Notes under the pieces: generated by a model
Databases searched by the model: none
Told to the model about the DNA's origin: nothing
What the model saw: the letters and a program-made list of their open reading frames with translations, nothing else
Part shown: positions 36,212-47,000 of the stretch, piece by piece
How positions within the stretch are numbered: the first letter of the stretch is position 1
How the letters are laid out: each line of letters starts with the position of its first letter
Program-made: the position numbers and the translations under genes
Source of the DNA: Butyrivibrio sp. MC2021
Lineage (GTDB): Bacteria > Bacillota > Clostridia > Lachnospirales > Lachnospiraceae
NCBI RefSeq assembly: GCF_000621605.1
Contig: NZ_JHXX01000016.1
Coordinates: 1-59,205 of the forward strand
Length of the DNA: 59,205 nucleotides
Direction of reading: 5' to 3'

Positions 36212-38953
36212 TCAAACAAACAGAGCCTCTAAATCCGCCGTCTCAAGCACCTTTTCAGGACAAAAATCTTCACTGTCCAAATACTGATAAATAGCGGAAA
36301 GCAGCGCTTTTGCCTCGGGATATTCCTGAAGTTGTTGAAGACCCATGGAGGAAAAAAGTACTCTTCCCTTAAGACATTTGCACTCAAAAAGTTTTGCCAG
36401 AGGTCGCAGCTTTGAATAGCTGTCCAGTTCTTTTATTATTGGCCTTATATCCTCTCTGACCATAACTGCTCTGCCATTGGCCATAGGCCACCACTGCCAC
36501 TGATTATGGCTCTTTGTGGGGAAGTGCTTAAAAATGGGGTGCTCTGCATCAATATATTGCCCCATGCCTCCCTCCTGGAATTCGAAGGTGCCAACAGACC
36601 AGAAATCCGTTGAAAACTGGGCCTGTATGGAGTGGGGAAGACTCTCAGCATCAGAATCCGGCGATAAGTAAACGATTCCACCCTCCTCCAGAACCTTTTT
36701 TGCCTTATCATCAAAGGTCTTGGATTCATAGATTGAAGCAGGCCTTTCAGGAGTAAACCTTGGATATGCCCAGATATTATAGGAATTGCTGATAACTTCC
36801 TTATCATCGCCAATAATGTAAACCAGGATTCTCAGACAGACTCCATGCTCCGATTCAGGATTGACCGGCAAAAGAGCTTTTTTCAAAAGAGGAAGTCGTA
36901 GCCCCAATTTACCTCCGTAGCTTAACTCGCCGAATTTATATTCCCCGGACTCAAGGGTCTGATGCATCAGCTTTGTTCCTGTCTTATCATCGATTATTTC
37001 GATTTCAATTTTTCCCTTAATATCATTTCTGCCGTAGTTGGCAATGAAAATCTCCCCGGAAACCTGCTCATCTAGGTAATAGGTATACCTTGGAAGCTGC
37101 AAAAGAGGAAGCTGCGCCCTGAAGAATTCTCTGAACCTCTCGGGCTTTGCAAAGTCAAAGGGCTTGGGCTCAAGATGCGAATTCATCATTCCCACCAAAG
37201 CGGTGCCCTGCCCCGGGAAATCCTGTATTCCAAGGAGAGATAATCCAGACATGCCAGGAGTCCTAAGGGCCGCTTCAACCTCTTCCCTGTAGCACAAAAG
37301 AGCCAGTTCTCCCGTGGCCTCCACATATTTTTTCCAATCATCAACAAGGCCCTTTGCTACGGCCTTTTCCTTGACCAGCCTGAGATTAACGGGATCAGAT
37401 ACTCCCCTGAATTCTTCCAGCTCATCAAAATCCGGCAGGATCTCATACTGCCCCACCTCAAATCCAAAAATGGGCTTATCATAGTCCTTCCTGATCTCGC
37501 TGCAGATTTCAGAAAAATTGTGCTCTGAGTTTGGATACTCCCGGTTAAGATAGCCTATCATTCCCGCTGAGGTTGCTCGGAGCATCGTTTTCCTATAATC
37601 GCTTCCGGTATAAAAATCACTCTTTTGGTTAGCTCCCTTATCACCGTAGAAGTTGTTGGAGCCCCAGGCGTAAAGCCTTGTGTCATCTGCTTTTCTCGCA
37701 AGTTTTATAAGCTCTTCCATTCGCGCTACACCTTCATCCGTCGAATGAAGCTCATTTCCCAGTGTCAGCATTACAAAAGAAGGGTGGTTCGCATAACTTG
37801 TAATTATTTCAGTAAGCTCCTTTTTGTAATACTCAAAGCTGTGCTCCGGCAAAAAAGCATCCACCGGATTCCAGTGGGACAGCTCCGGCTGCACCATGAT
37901 TCCTGCCCTGTCCGCTGCTTCAAAGGCTGCCTCCGGCGGGCAATGGGAGTGAAATCTCACGCAGTTTAAGCCATAGGCCTTGTACTTCTCCATAATGCTC
38001 TTCCAGGTGCCGGTATCCATGGGCCAGTGCCCCTCTTCCGGGAATTCTGCGCAATTGGCTTCGCCCCGAAGAAAGAACCTGCGGCCGTTTATGGTAAGTC
38101 GTCCCTCATGGTCATAGCCAAAATCCCTGATTCCAAAGTCTGATGCGGCTTCATGAAGTTTCTTACCGTTTTCATCTATAAGAGCTGCAATACACTTATA
38201 CAGATTTCCTTCATATTCGTCCCATTTAAGGGCATTTTCATTAATCCCTATATTCTCAAAGACCACCGTCACTTCGCTGTTTTTTAGAAGCTCTACAGCC
38301 TGTTCCGGTGCCTCTTTAAAAGCATCACTGTCAAGGCGCAGTATCCCCTTAAATTCTCTGTCCGACGATATCGTGGCCTTTACACATACTTTCTCTTTCT
38401 TTGGATAAATCCAAAGCCCTGAAATAAAGGCCTTTGGAAATACCTCTATTCCAACCTTTCCCAGAAGACCGTTCCAGTTGGTCTGGGTCTCATCCGTAGC
38501 CGCAGAGGAATACAGAATATTCGCAGCCGGCATATCGGGATAGCTGTTATCACACAAAAGCCGGATAGTGCTTCCTTCCTGCAACAGCCCCGTTACCTCA
38601 AATCTATAGGGCGTTGCCAACGTCCCCGATATAGCTTCTACCTCTTTTCCATCCACAAACAGCCTCAAAGCTCTCGACCTTTCAACCGTCAAAAAAACCC
38701 TGTTCTCCCCTATCTGCTCTATCGCTTCCCTGCTCACCTTAGTGCAATAGGCTGCTTCCCCCATATAAAAATGCTTTCTCGTCAGCCTGCTTTCTATCGG
38801 CCCCTCAGCCTTAACAAACTCCCTTCCCTCTTTCTTTAAAAGAAGCTCATCCTTCCCCCCAATCCCGCTCTCATCCAGCGTCCCCGGAATCTTCACCTCA
38901 TACTTCTCATCCTCTATCTTAACTTCCCAAACTCCCGCAAGATCTATAACCAT
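36212..38953 (-). CDS. Glycoside hydrolase family 2 enzyme
   Basis: A 913-residue GH2-type enzyme without signal peptide. The N-terminal sugar-binding jelly roll (about 1-180), an Ig-like sandwich (about 190-290) and the TIM barrel with acid/base Glu in LTLGNELHS (near 400) and nucleophile candidate in FGFEVGQYEI (near 498) are in the usual order, followed by C-terminal sandwiches. SIIGxxDYSR-type beta-galactosidase signatures are not evident, so the substrate (beta-galactoside, glucuronide, mannoside or similar) is left open. Next to rhamnogalacturonan enzymes, a pectin side-chain role is plausible. Upstream (39047-39077) lies an operator-like palindrome. GAGGG precedes the ATG. Confidence 0.85.
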   Translation of the reverse strand: MVIDLAGVWEVKIEDEKYEVKIPGTLDESGIGGKDELLLKKEGREFVKAEGPIESRLTRKHFYMGEAAYCTKVSREAIEQIGENRVFLTVERSRALRLFVDGKEVEAISGTLATPYRFEVTGLLQEGSTIRLLCDNSYPDMPAANILYSSAATDETQTNWNGLLGKVGIEVFPKAFISGLWIYPKKEKVCVKATISSDREFKGILRLDSDAFKEAPEQAVELLKNSEVTVVFENIGINENALKWDEYEGNLYKCIAALIDENGKKLHEAASDFGIRDFGYDHEGRLTINGRRFFLRGEANCAEFPEEGHWPMDTGTWKSIMEKYKAYGLNCVRFHSHCPPEAAFEAADRAGIMVQPELSHWNPVDAFLPEHSFEYYKKELTEIITSYANHPSFVMLTLGNELHSTDEGVARMEELIKLARKADDTRLYAWGSNNFYGDKGANQKSDFYTGSDYRKTMLRATSAGMIGYLNREYPNSEHNFSEICSEIRKDYDKPIFGFEVGQYEILPDFDELEEFRGVSDPVNLRLVKEKAVAKGLVDDWKKYVEATGELALLCYREEVEAALRTPGMSGLSLLGIQDFPGQGTALVGMMNSHLEPKPFDFAKPERFREFFRAQLPLLQLPRYTYYLDEQVSGEIFIANYGRNDIKGKIEIEIIDDKTGTKLMHQTLESGEYKFGELSYGGKLGLRLPLLKKALLPVNPESEHGVCLRILVYIIGDDKEVISNSYNIWAYPRFTPERPASIYESKTFDDKAKKVLEEGGIVYLSPDSDAESLPHSIQAQFSTDFWSVGTFEFQEGGMGQYIDAEHPIFKHFPTKSHNQWQWWPMANGRAVMVREDIRPIIKELDSYSKLRPLAKLFECKCLKGRVLFSSMGLQQLQEYPEAKALLSAIYQYLDSEDFCPEKVLETADLEALFV

Positions 38954-39046
38954 AACTCACCCTCAACCTGATCAAATCTGTAATAACTTCAATATTTCTC
39001 TATTATCTAATCTAACACAATCTATTCTCCTAAGTAAGACAGATTT

Positions 39047-39077
39047 ATGAATCATTCGCACGAGGAAGATGATTCAT
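39047..39077. promoter_or_regulatory. Operator-like inverted repeat upstream of the GH2 gene
   Basis: ATGAATCAT (39047-39055) and ATGATTCAT (39069-39077) are a perfect nine-base inverted repeat with 13 bases between. It lies 94 bases before the GH2 start. Length and spacing suit a dimeric regulator; which one is unknown. Confidence 0.5.
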
Positions 39078-39080
39078 GGC

Positions 39081-39137
39081 AAAATTAAAAGAAGTATTGA
39101 CGGTTGCTCTGAACAACGTGAAAACCGGCAATACTTC
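39081..39137 (-). terminator. Terminator after the chemotaxis receptor gene
   Basis: Minus-strand GAAGTATTGCCGGTT and AACCGTCAATACTTC pair with one mismatch over 15 bases around a 17-base loop, then TTTTAATTTT. It lies about 15 bases past the receptor stop. Confidence 0.82.
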
Positions 39138-39151
39138 TTTTTATTTTGTCT

Positions 39152-40873
39152 TTATGGCTTGAAGTAACTTATGGCATCGGTCATACCGGTGGCAAGGTCC
39201 TGAAGCTTACCGGCTGACTCGGAAATAATAGCAAAGGTTGCATTAAGCTCCTGCATAGAAGCATTTGTCTCCTCAGATGAAGCCGCATTCTCCTGGGAAA
39301 TCGCTGAAAGATCCGAAATAATCTCAACCAGTTTGTCCTTGGCAACACTGAGCTGATCTACATGAGAAGCAATGCTTCCTGTGGAATCAGATACATGACT
39401 TACATTCTCAGCCATGCACTGCATGTTGTCCTTTGTATCACCAAGCTGCTGCTCCTGCTGGTCAAAGCTTGTATTAAGCCTCTCCATAACCTCTACGGAA
39501 GCCTCTGAATCAGCCATGAGCTTATCAACGATCTTCTTGATCTCCTCTGCACTGTTACTACTCTGTACAGCCAGCTGGCCGATCTCTGTAGCAACAACAG
39601 CGAAGCCTTTTCCTGCATCTCCCGCTCTTGCAGCCTCAATACTTGCATTAAGGGAAAGAAGGTTTGTCTGGGATGCGATCTCAGTAATAGCCTGGGAGAA
39701 CTTGGAAATCTCTTTTGCAGATTCATTTGTTGAATCAATGGTCTGTCCGATATCACGAACTGAAGCCTGAACTTCACTGCTCTGCTGGATAAGTCTGTTA
39801 AGAGCTTCCATGGCAGCTTCGCAGGATTCCTTCATCTGAGCTGTAAATCCGTTAAGCTGCTGAACATTGTCAGCAACGATCTCAATATCACTGCCGATAT
39901 GCTGGGTGTTTCCTGCTGCATTCTCAACACTCTCTGCCTGCATTACAGCACCCTTGGATATCTCGTCAACAGCCTGGCTTACCTGGGATGAAGCATGGGA
40001 TGCCTGATGGGCGGAATTTGAAAGCTCCGATCCGGACTCCTTAAGCTCTTTTGACATATCCATAGTTGTTTTAATTACTTCACCCAGCTTCTCGCTGAGA
40101 ATCTTGGTACCATCTGCAAGAAGTCCGATCTCATCATTTCTGTCAATTGCAGACTGATCAATATCAAGCTTAAGCTCACCTCTTGAAAGGCTTGCAAGCT
40201 CATCTGCGATGGCTCTCATCTTACCTGAAGACTTATTTGCAATAACAATACCAAAGATGGATACCACTATGGTAATCACTACAGAAATAAAGATCATATT
40301 GGCAATAATGCCCCATACCTTTGCTTTTACAGAGTCGCTCTCTCTTCCTGCAAATACCATTCCAATTGCAGAACCGTCAGTATTCTTAAGAGGCATATAA
40401 TAGCAATAATAGGGTTCAGCTGCACCTGCAGGTGTGGTCTGAACATAATAGTCCTGTTTGCCGGTTACCACATGACTGAAAACAGTATCTGATATGTTAT
40501 AGCCTGTTGCTTTTTTGCCACTGCTGTCAACCATGGTTGTAATAGCTCTTTCTTTTCCGTAAAAAAGAGAATATTCAACACCGGTAGCTGCCTTCATTTC
40601 ATCCATTAATTCCTCATATTCAGCCATGACGTCTTCTTCGCCCTTATAGACAACTCCGTCTACATAAGACCAGGGACCATCCCATACATTATTCATCTCA
40701 CTGTCAAGCTGACTGACAGCAACTTTCAGTTCTTCCTGAACCATGTTTTTATAAGTCTTGTTGATCTCAATACCGCCCAGAACTGTCAGGGCGGTCGCCA
40801 CAACGACAATGGCAGCAACAGCAGCAAAAATAAGCTTTTGAATAAGTTTTCCTTTTCGTTCCTTTACTTCCAT
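39152..40873 (-). CDS. Methyl-accepting chemotaxis protein
   Basis: A 573-residue transmembrane chemoreceptor. N-terminal membrane helix (about 10-35), an extracellular single-Cache-like sensing domain (about 36-185; [18 protein letters not shown]), a second helix (about 190-212), HAMP (about 213-265), and the signalling domain, whose hairpin tip reads [20 protein letters not shown] (near 385-405). No C-terminal CheR pentapeptide is present. The ATG at 40873 has GAAGGAGG 12 bases upstream; a TTG four codons before sits right on the ribosome binding site and is rejected. It implies a motile cell; its position between sugar-degrading genes hints that it senses a pectin product. Confidence 0.95.
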   Translation of the reverse strand: MEVKERKGKLIQKLIFAAVAAIVVVATALTVLGGIEINKTYKNMVQEELKVAVSQLDSEMNNVWDGPWSYVDGVVYKGEEDVMAEYEELMDEMKAATGVEYSLFYGKERAITTMVDSSGKKATGYNISDTVFSHVVTGKQDYYVQTTPAGAAEPYYCYYMPLKNTDGSAIGMVFAGRESDSVKAKVWGIIANMIFISVVITIVVSIFGIVIANKSSGKMRAIADELASLSRGELKLDIDQSAIDRNDEIGLLADGTKILSEKLGEVIKTTMDMSKELKESGSELSNSAHQASHASSQVSQAVDEISKGAVMQAESVENAAGNTQHIGSDIEIVADNVQQLNGFTAQMKESCEAAMEALNRLIQQSSEVQASVRDIGQTIDSTNESAKEISKFSQAITEIASQTNLLSLNASIEAARAGDAGKGFAVVATEIGQLAVQSSNSAEEIKKIVDKLMADSEASVEVMERLNTSFDQQEQQLGDTKDNMQCMAENVSHVSDSTGSIASHVDQLSVAKDKLVEIISDLSAISQENAASSEETNASMQELNATFAIISESAGKLQDLATGMTDAISYFKP

Positions 40874-40975
40874 AGTCGTAGGCAACCTCCTTCATATAAT
40901 TTCACCATCAACTTAAATGTTTACGTTATCTATTTAGCGATAATTGTATAACGGTAAGCAATAATATTATACAGG

Positions 40976-41008
40976 AAAAAGGCCCCCAACTTATATGTCG
41001 GAGGCCCA
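40976..41008 (-). terminator. Terminator after the giant secreted enzyme gene
   Basis: Minus-strand GGGCCTCCGAC and GTTGGGGGCC pair with wobble, around a short loop, followed by TTTTT. It lies 32 bases past the stop at 41040. Confidence 0.78.
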
Positions 41009-41039
41009 TTTTATTTATGAAATTTTTATTAAAAGTACA

Positions 41040-44000
41040 CTAATTTATCAATACACCGTTTTCATCAAAAGTATATTTCTTACCCCACTTGCTGATGGTC
41101 TTTCCGATAACCATGTGACCTTCGCTATCGAAATAATGTCTTCCATCCTCAAGATCGATGAAGCTGCCTTTTACGACATGTCCCTTGTCATTTACATAAT
41201 ACTTAAAACCATCTTCCTCAACAACGCTTTCGGTAACCAGAACACCCTTATTATCATAATAGCTTGTGGTGCCCCATCTTGTATTGAATCCGGTTACCAT
41301 GTGGCCATTGCCATCAAAGAAGTATGTCTTTCCGTCGACAGTAACTGCAACAGACTTAACCATGGAACCATTTTCCTTGAAGTAGTAAGTAAATCCGTCA
41401 ATGGTCCACTTGCCTGTAAGCTTGCTTCCATCCTCAAGCTGGTAGTAAGTTGTTCCCCACTTGGTTACGAATGTGCCGGCAGGAACTGTGATCTCCTCTT
41501 CGCCATAATATGAAGCATCATCAATAATTTTGCGGACAATGAAGCCACCAACTCTTGGTGTTCCACCGCCAAATTCTACAGTCAGCTGACCGTCTGTTAC
41601 TTCAACATCAACGGAAATAATTGAATATGTTCCTGCTGCATTGCTTGTGTTGAAGGTTACGCCCTCAGCAGTTCCTGAGATTGAACTCTTATAAACTGAG
41701 TTACTGATAAGATCAAGCTGATACTTACCGTTTGGAACGTCATAGAGGAAGGTCTCCCCTGCAGGAAGGGCGAAGTCGGTATATACGTTGGAAGGAAGTA
41801 TGCCTTCGAACTCGAAGCCTTCTGTTCTTCCCTGCATAAGTGACTCAGGATTACTGAATCCGAAGTGCTGCTTCTTGGTGTATGCACTACCAAAGGTTTC
41901 AAGGGTCTTTGTACCATTCTTAGGATTAACAGTAATAGTTGTCCAGCCCTCAGCTGCTCTTGATGCGTCGATACCGAAGTCAAACTTGTTAACTGCAGGA
42001 TATCTTACTGTAACATCCATCTCTGCCAGATCATCATAATCCTCAACGGTTCCTGTAAGAGTGAAGGTTGTGCCAAGCTTTGTTACATCGAGATTCTCTG
42101 TATTCCAGGTTACCTTGGCATCTGCCTTCTTACCGCTTGAATAAATAACTGCTACTGTCTCAGGAAGAACAATATCTTTTCTGAGATAATCAACCTCTGC
42201 ATAAACCTTATTAACAGCTGCGATGTAGTCATCAACAACTTTTACCTTGATCTGAACTGTATCATCGGTTCCTTCAACAGTACCTGTCAGAACATATTCA
42301 CCGACCTTTGTAAGGTCAAGACCGTCTCTGTTCCAGGTTACAGCAACACTCTTGGAGGTTCCGTTAAGGAAGGTTGCTTCTACTGTAGCAGGAAGCTCTA
42401 CGTCATTACCAAGAATAACCTTGATATCGTCAAAAGGAGCATATCCTGTAGGAACGTTTTCAATAACTACAACTGTTACCTCAACAGGGTTCTCAGCATA
42501 TCCGCGAACGTTGGCATAAGCCTTGTAGGTTCCAACTGCTGTGATATCAACCCCTGAAGCATCATAGGTAACTGCTACATTTACTTCTTTTCCCTCAGAA
42601 TCAGTTACTGCTATGGTGGACTTCTTAGCAGCAAGAAGGTCTGCTACTGTCTCGCCCTCTGCCATAGGTGTATTCTGAACGAGCTCAAATACTTCAAATT
42701 CTTCGTTGAGCTTCTCAATAGCTATTGTGGTCTGAACTGTAAGAGCTGCTGAGCTGTAGCTCTTCTTACCATCAACGATAGCTGCTACCTTGTATGAATA
42801 GTAGCTTCCGCCTGCAAGACCTGTATCTGTAAATGAGTAAACCTGCTGATCCTCAGCTTCCTCTTTTACCTCTTCATAGATAGGATCAACTTTGGTAACA
42901 ACTACTGCATTAAGGATAGCCAGATTGCCTTCATTGGAGGATACAACCTCAATCTGTGAAGCGTTGTCAAAAGTAACATATGCAGTCTTTACGATATCGG
43001 CTACTTTTGTGGACTGTGAAACAACTCCAAGGTCCTGTCCGTTTACAGAAACAGTTGTGTTGTTATAGGCATTGTTGCTGTATGCTGCACCTGCATATAC
43101 ATCTACCTTGTAGCTTCCTGCAGGAACATCTATGAGGAATTTAAGTCTGTTATCAGCTCTTACAAGATCGCAGCAGGCCTTCTCAACGTCAGTCTGTGTT
43201 TCACCTGCATTCTCAATTCCTGCACCAACTCTGTTCCAGTTAACTCCTGAGCCGGTTCCTGCTTCCCATCCATAACCTCTGTCGGAGGAATAATCATCCG
43301 CAAGGATTCTGTCAAAGCCAGTAGCGTTGCCGCTCTTGTAGCCCATGTCAAACTTCTTGAATACATCCTGCTCTTTATAGCCTGTGATAACCTTGCTTGT
43401 TCCTGCAGCTGATGAAGATGCTGTCTTAAGCTCCTCAGGAGAAAGCTCAGCAACTGTCTCATAATCAGATACATTCTGCTCGCCGTTTTCATCAACGGTT
43501 ACCTCTGCTCTGGAGATCACATAGCCTTCCACATCATGTCCGTATCTTGTTCCGTCATTAGCTGCTGTAAACTGAATCTCAGCTGTTGATGTAGTCATTT
43601 TTCCTTCTGAAAGTTTAGCTGTGATAAGGCCTTCAGAAATGAGATAGCTTGTGTGTGCAGGCTGGTTGTAACCAACGTTCTGCCATGCAACACCCTCTCT
43701 GTAAGCAAGATCTGTAAGAAGGCAGGGAACTACGTAGTCAGTCTGAATAGTTGTTGAGTAAATTCTTACCTTGCTGTTATCTGTTGCGCTTCTTGCAACT
43801 ATCTCTTCTCTCCAGTCACCCAGGATATCAGCTACAAGGCCAAGGTTACCCTTAGTTCCGTTGCTGGTGTGAACCTCTGAAGACTCAAAGAGCATTACAG
43901 ATGTCTCATTCTCGTAATCCCACTTCTCAATAGTAGTTGTAAGAGGTGCATAAGCGCCCTTATCAAAGGTGTGATCCTGTGTTTCAGCTAAAAGATCACC

Positions 44001-47000
44001 ATCCCAGTAAATTGAGAAGTTAACTGCCGGTGTAGTTCCCTTGGAGAGCTCAACCATTGCATCATTTGTCTTATCCTGTGACCCGACAAGTCCTGAAAGT
44101 GAACCGAATACGCTGGCATTTCTTGAATCCCATGAAGGCTCATCATTTCCCTTGTAGTTAGGATTAGCGATTGACCAGTACTCTGCGCCTTCTGCTCTTG
44201 GGTCGATATCGGATGCCATTCCACGGCCGGTATCTTTTCCTGTGTAATAACCTGTGATGATCTCACCTGTCTCAGCGTCATGGATCTCTACATGATATGC
44301 TGCATTGTCATGCTCGTGAACATCCATTACTTCAAGTCCGGGACGACTTGGAATCCAGTCACTTACGTGCATTGCATCACCGTGGCCAAGGCCTGTGGAA
44401 TACATTGTTGTTCCGTCATCATTAATGGTGAGTGAACCGTAGATGATCTCGTCCTTTCCGTCGCCATCCACGTCATTTACTGAAAGACCGTGGTTACCCT
44501 GAGCCTCCAGTGAAGGTCCGTTAGGAAGATCATTGGTATCAAACTTCCAATATACTCCGATCTGCGCTTTCTCATTGCCCTCTTCATCTGTTGTCTTAGT
44601 GAGGTAGTAAGCAGTAAGAGTTGTTCTTGTGTAGTAACCTCTTGCGAATACTGCAAAAGGAGTTGTGCCGTTAAGGTAAGCTGTTGCTGAAAGGAATCTG
44701 TCTACACGGTTGCCGTAGCCATCACCCCAGGCTGATACAGAACCTCTTCCGGGGATATAATCCACAGTATCGATAAGTTCTCCGGTGTTGCCCTTGAACA
44801 TTGAGAAGTACTCAGGTCCGTCAAGAACATATCCGCCGCTGTTTCTGTAGTCGTTGACAGGACTGATAACGTCAGTAGGAAGCGCATCACTGTTGCAGGC
44901 ACCTACATAGCCTGTCTCAACAAGGGTTCCGTTCTCATTTGCATAAGTTGTTGTGCCGTCTGCAGTCTTTACTGCGATCTCGGCGATACCATCGGCATCG
45001 AAGTCCCAAACCTGGAACTGTGTATAATGAGCACCTGAACGGATATTTACGCCAAGGTCAATTCTCCAGAGCTGCTCTACATTTCCTGTGATGAAATCAA
45101 CATTGTAGCCATCAAGGAAGGTCTTTCCTGTATATCCTGACTTGGAGTTATCCTGAGCGTTGCTGGGATACCACTTAACAATGAGTTCAAGATCACCGTC
45201 TCCGTCGAGGTCAGCCACTGACATATCATTTGCTGTATATGTGCAGGTTGATCCGTCAGGCATTGTCTCATCTTCAGGCTTATTAAGTGAAAGCTCAAGA
45301 TACTGATTTTCCCATACAGATGTTACAACTTTCTTAAGTGAAAGTGCTTCGTCATTGGAGCCTACAACTGTATAAGTATTTGAAGGAAGGCCGCCTTCAT
45401 CGATCATGTTAGTTGCCTTGATGTTATAGGCAATCTGTGTTCCGTTTCTGTATACATCAAAGGTTGTAGTGAGCTCGTCGCCCTCAAAGTCCTCAGGGAA
45501 TGCTCTCCAGGAGAGATAATTTCCTCTCTTGATCTCATTGCCCTGTTTATCTGTGCATGTAACCTTGATCTCTGCGCCGGCATTGCCTGCAATATTCATG
45601 GCCACAACAGCTCTGTCTGAGTAGCTCTCAAGACCGCCTGCAATAAGCTTGCCTGCGATAGGAGTTGTGCAAACCTCTGAAAGTTCTGATACACCGCCGG
45701 CATTCATGGCTGCTACTTTGTAGTAGTAATGAATGTTTGTGGAGATTCCTTCACTGTCATCTGTAAAAGTTGTTCCAAAGGCTTCTCCAACCTTTGTGAA
45801 CTCCTTGAATCCCTTGTCAGATTCAGGCTTGTTTGAACGATAAACAATGTACTTAAGAACATTGTCGGCAGCATCGTTGGCTTCCCAGGAAATTGTGATG
45901 CTGTTCTTAAGCTCTGTATCACCTTCAACAGGATCTGTACATACCACTTTTGCAGGGGCTGCAGGAACCTTGATGCTTGGATCAAGCATTGCCTGTGTAA
46001 CGATGTTACTGGGTGCTGACTCTGTTCCGTCCGCAACCACGCAGGTCATGTAGTAAGAATAGGTCTCACCGAGAGTTGCTGTCATTGCTCTGCAGTCAAG
46101 CTCATTGTGGGTAAGCTCCTGAGCTGTGTAGCTCTTTACAAGAACGAAGTCCTTATCGGTCTCGCCCTTCTGATATACGTTGTAAGAAACCGCATCCTTA
46201 ACCTTGGTGAAGGCAAGGAGGAAGGTTGCTGTAGCTTTTTCAAAAGAGAGCTCTGTGATGGCAAGGTTGCCGGGAGCCTCTAAAAGTGTTGTGATGGTAA
46301 GACCGTTGATATACTGGTTAGTACCGTCAACAACGATATTGAGCTGTCCATCTGTAACCTTGGCAACACCTGTGCAGCTTCCGAGGGACTGCTTACAGGA
46401 AATTGAACCGATGGAAACACCCTCTGCTGTGTATGCAGGCTTGATGGTGCTAGTTCCGGATAAAAGATCGCAGGCATAAACCGTGATCTCATAGGTTCCG
46501 TTGGGAAGGTCTACAGCGAACTCGCCTGCTCCAAGACAGAAGTCATCTGCCATTGCTGATGAATCAGGATTGCCGTTGCCCTTTCTGTCTCTTCCGTTGC
46601 CGGGAGCCTTGATCCATCCGTAGCCCTTGGCCTTGTCATACATTTCGTTATGATTAACCCCGGTCCAGCCTTCCATGGTAGCTGAATTGTTATAGTTAAA
46701 GTCGAATCTGTAACCCGCGGTCTTGGTTCCTACTTCGAGCTTGTCTGAAAGTTCACCCACGCCGAAGCTGTTAAAGCCTGCTACAGCGTATGCATAGGTT
46801 GCACCGCCGGCGCACTTGGAATCAACGTAGCTGTTCTTTCCTGAAACTGAGTACTTCTCAGCACCGGTAAAATCAACATCAGCTGCGGTCTGGCCTTCTG
46901 CAAGCTTAGCTCTGTAGATGTAATAGAGCTCTGCTCCCTCAGCGGCATCCCATGCAAGGGAAATACTGGTGGCACCAACCGAAGTGGTCTTAAGGCCTTC

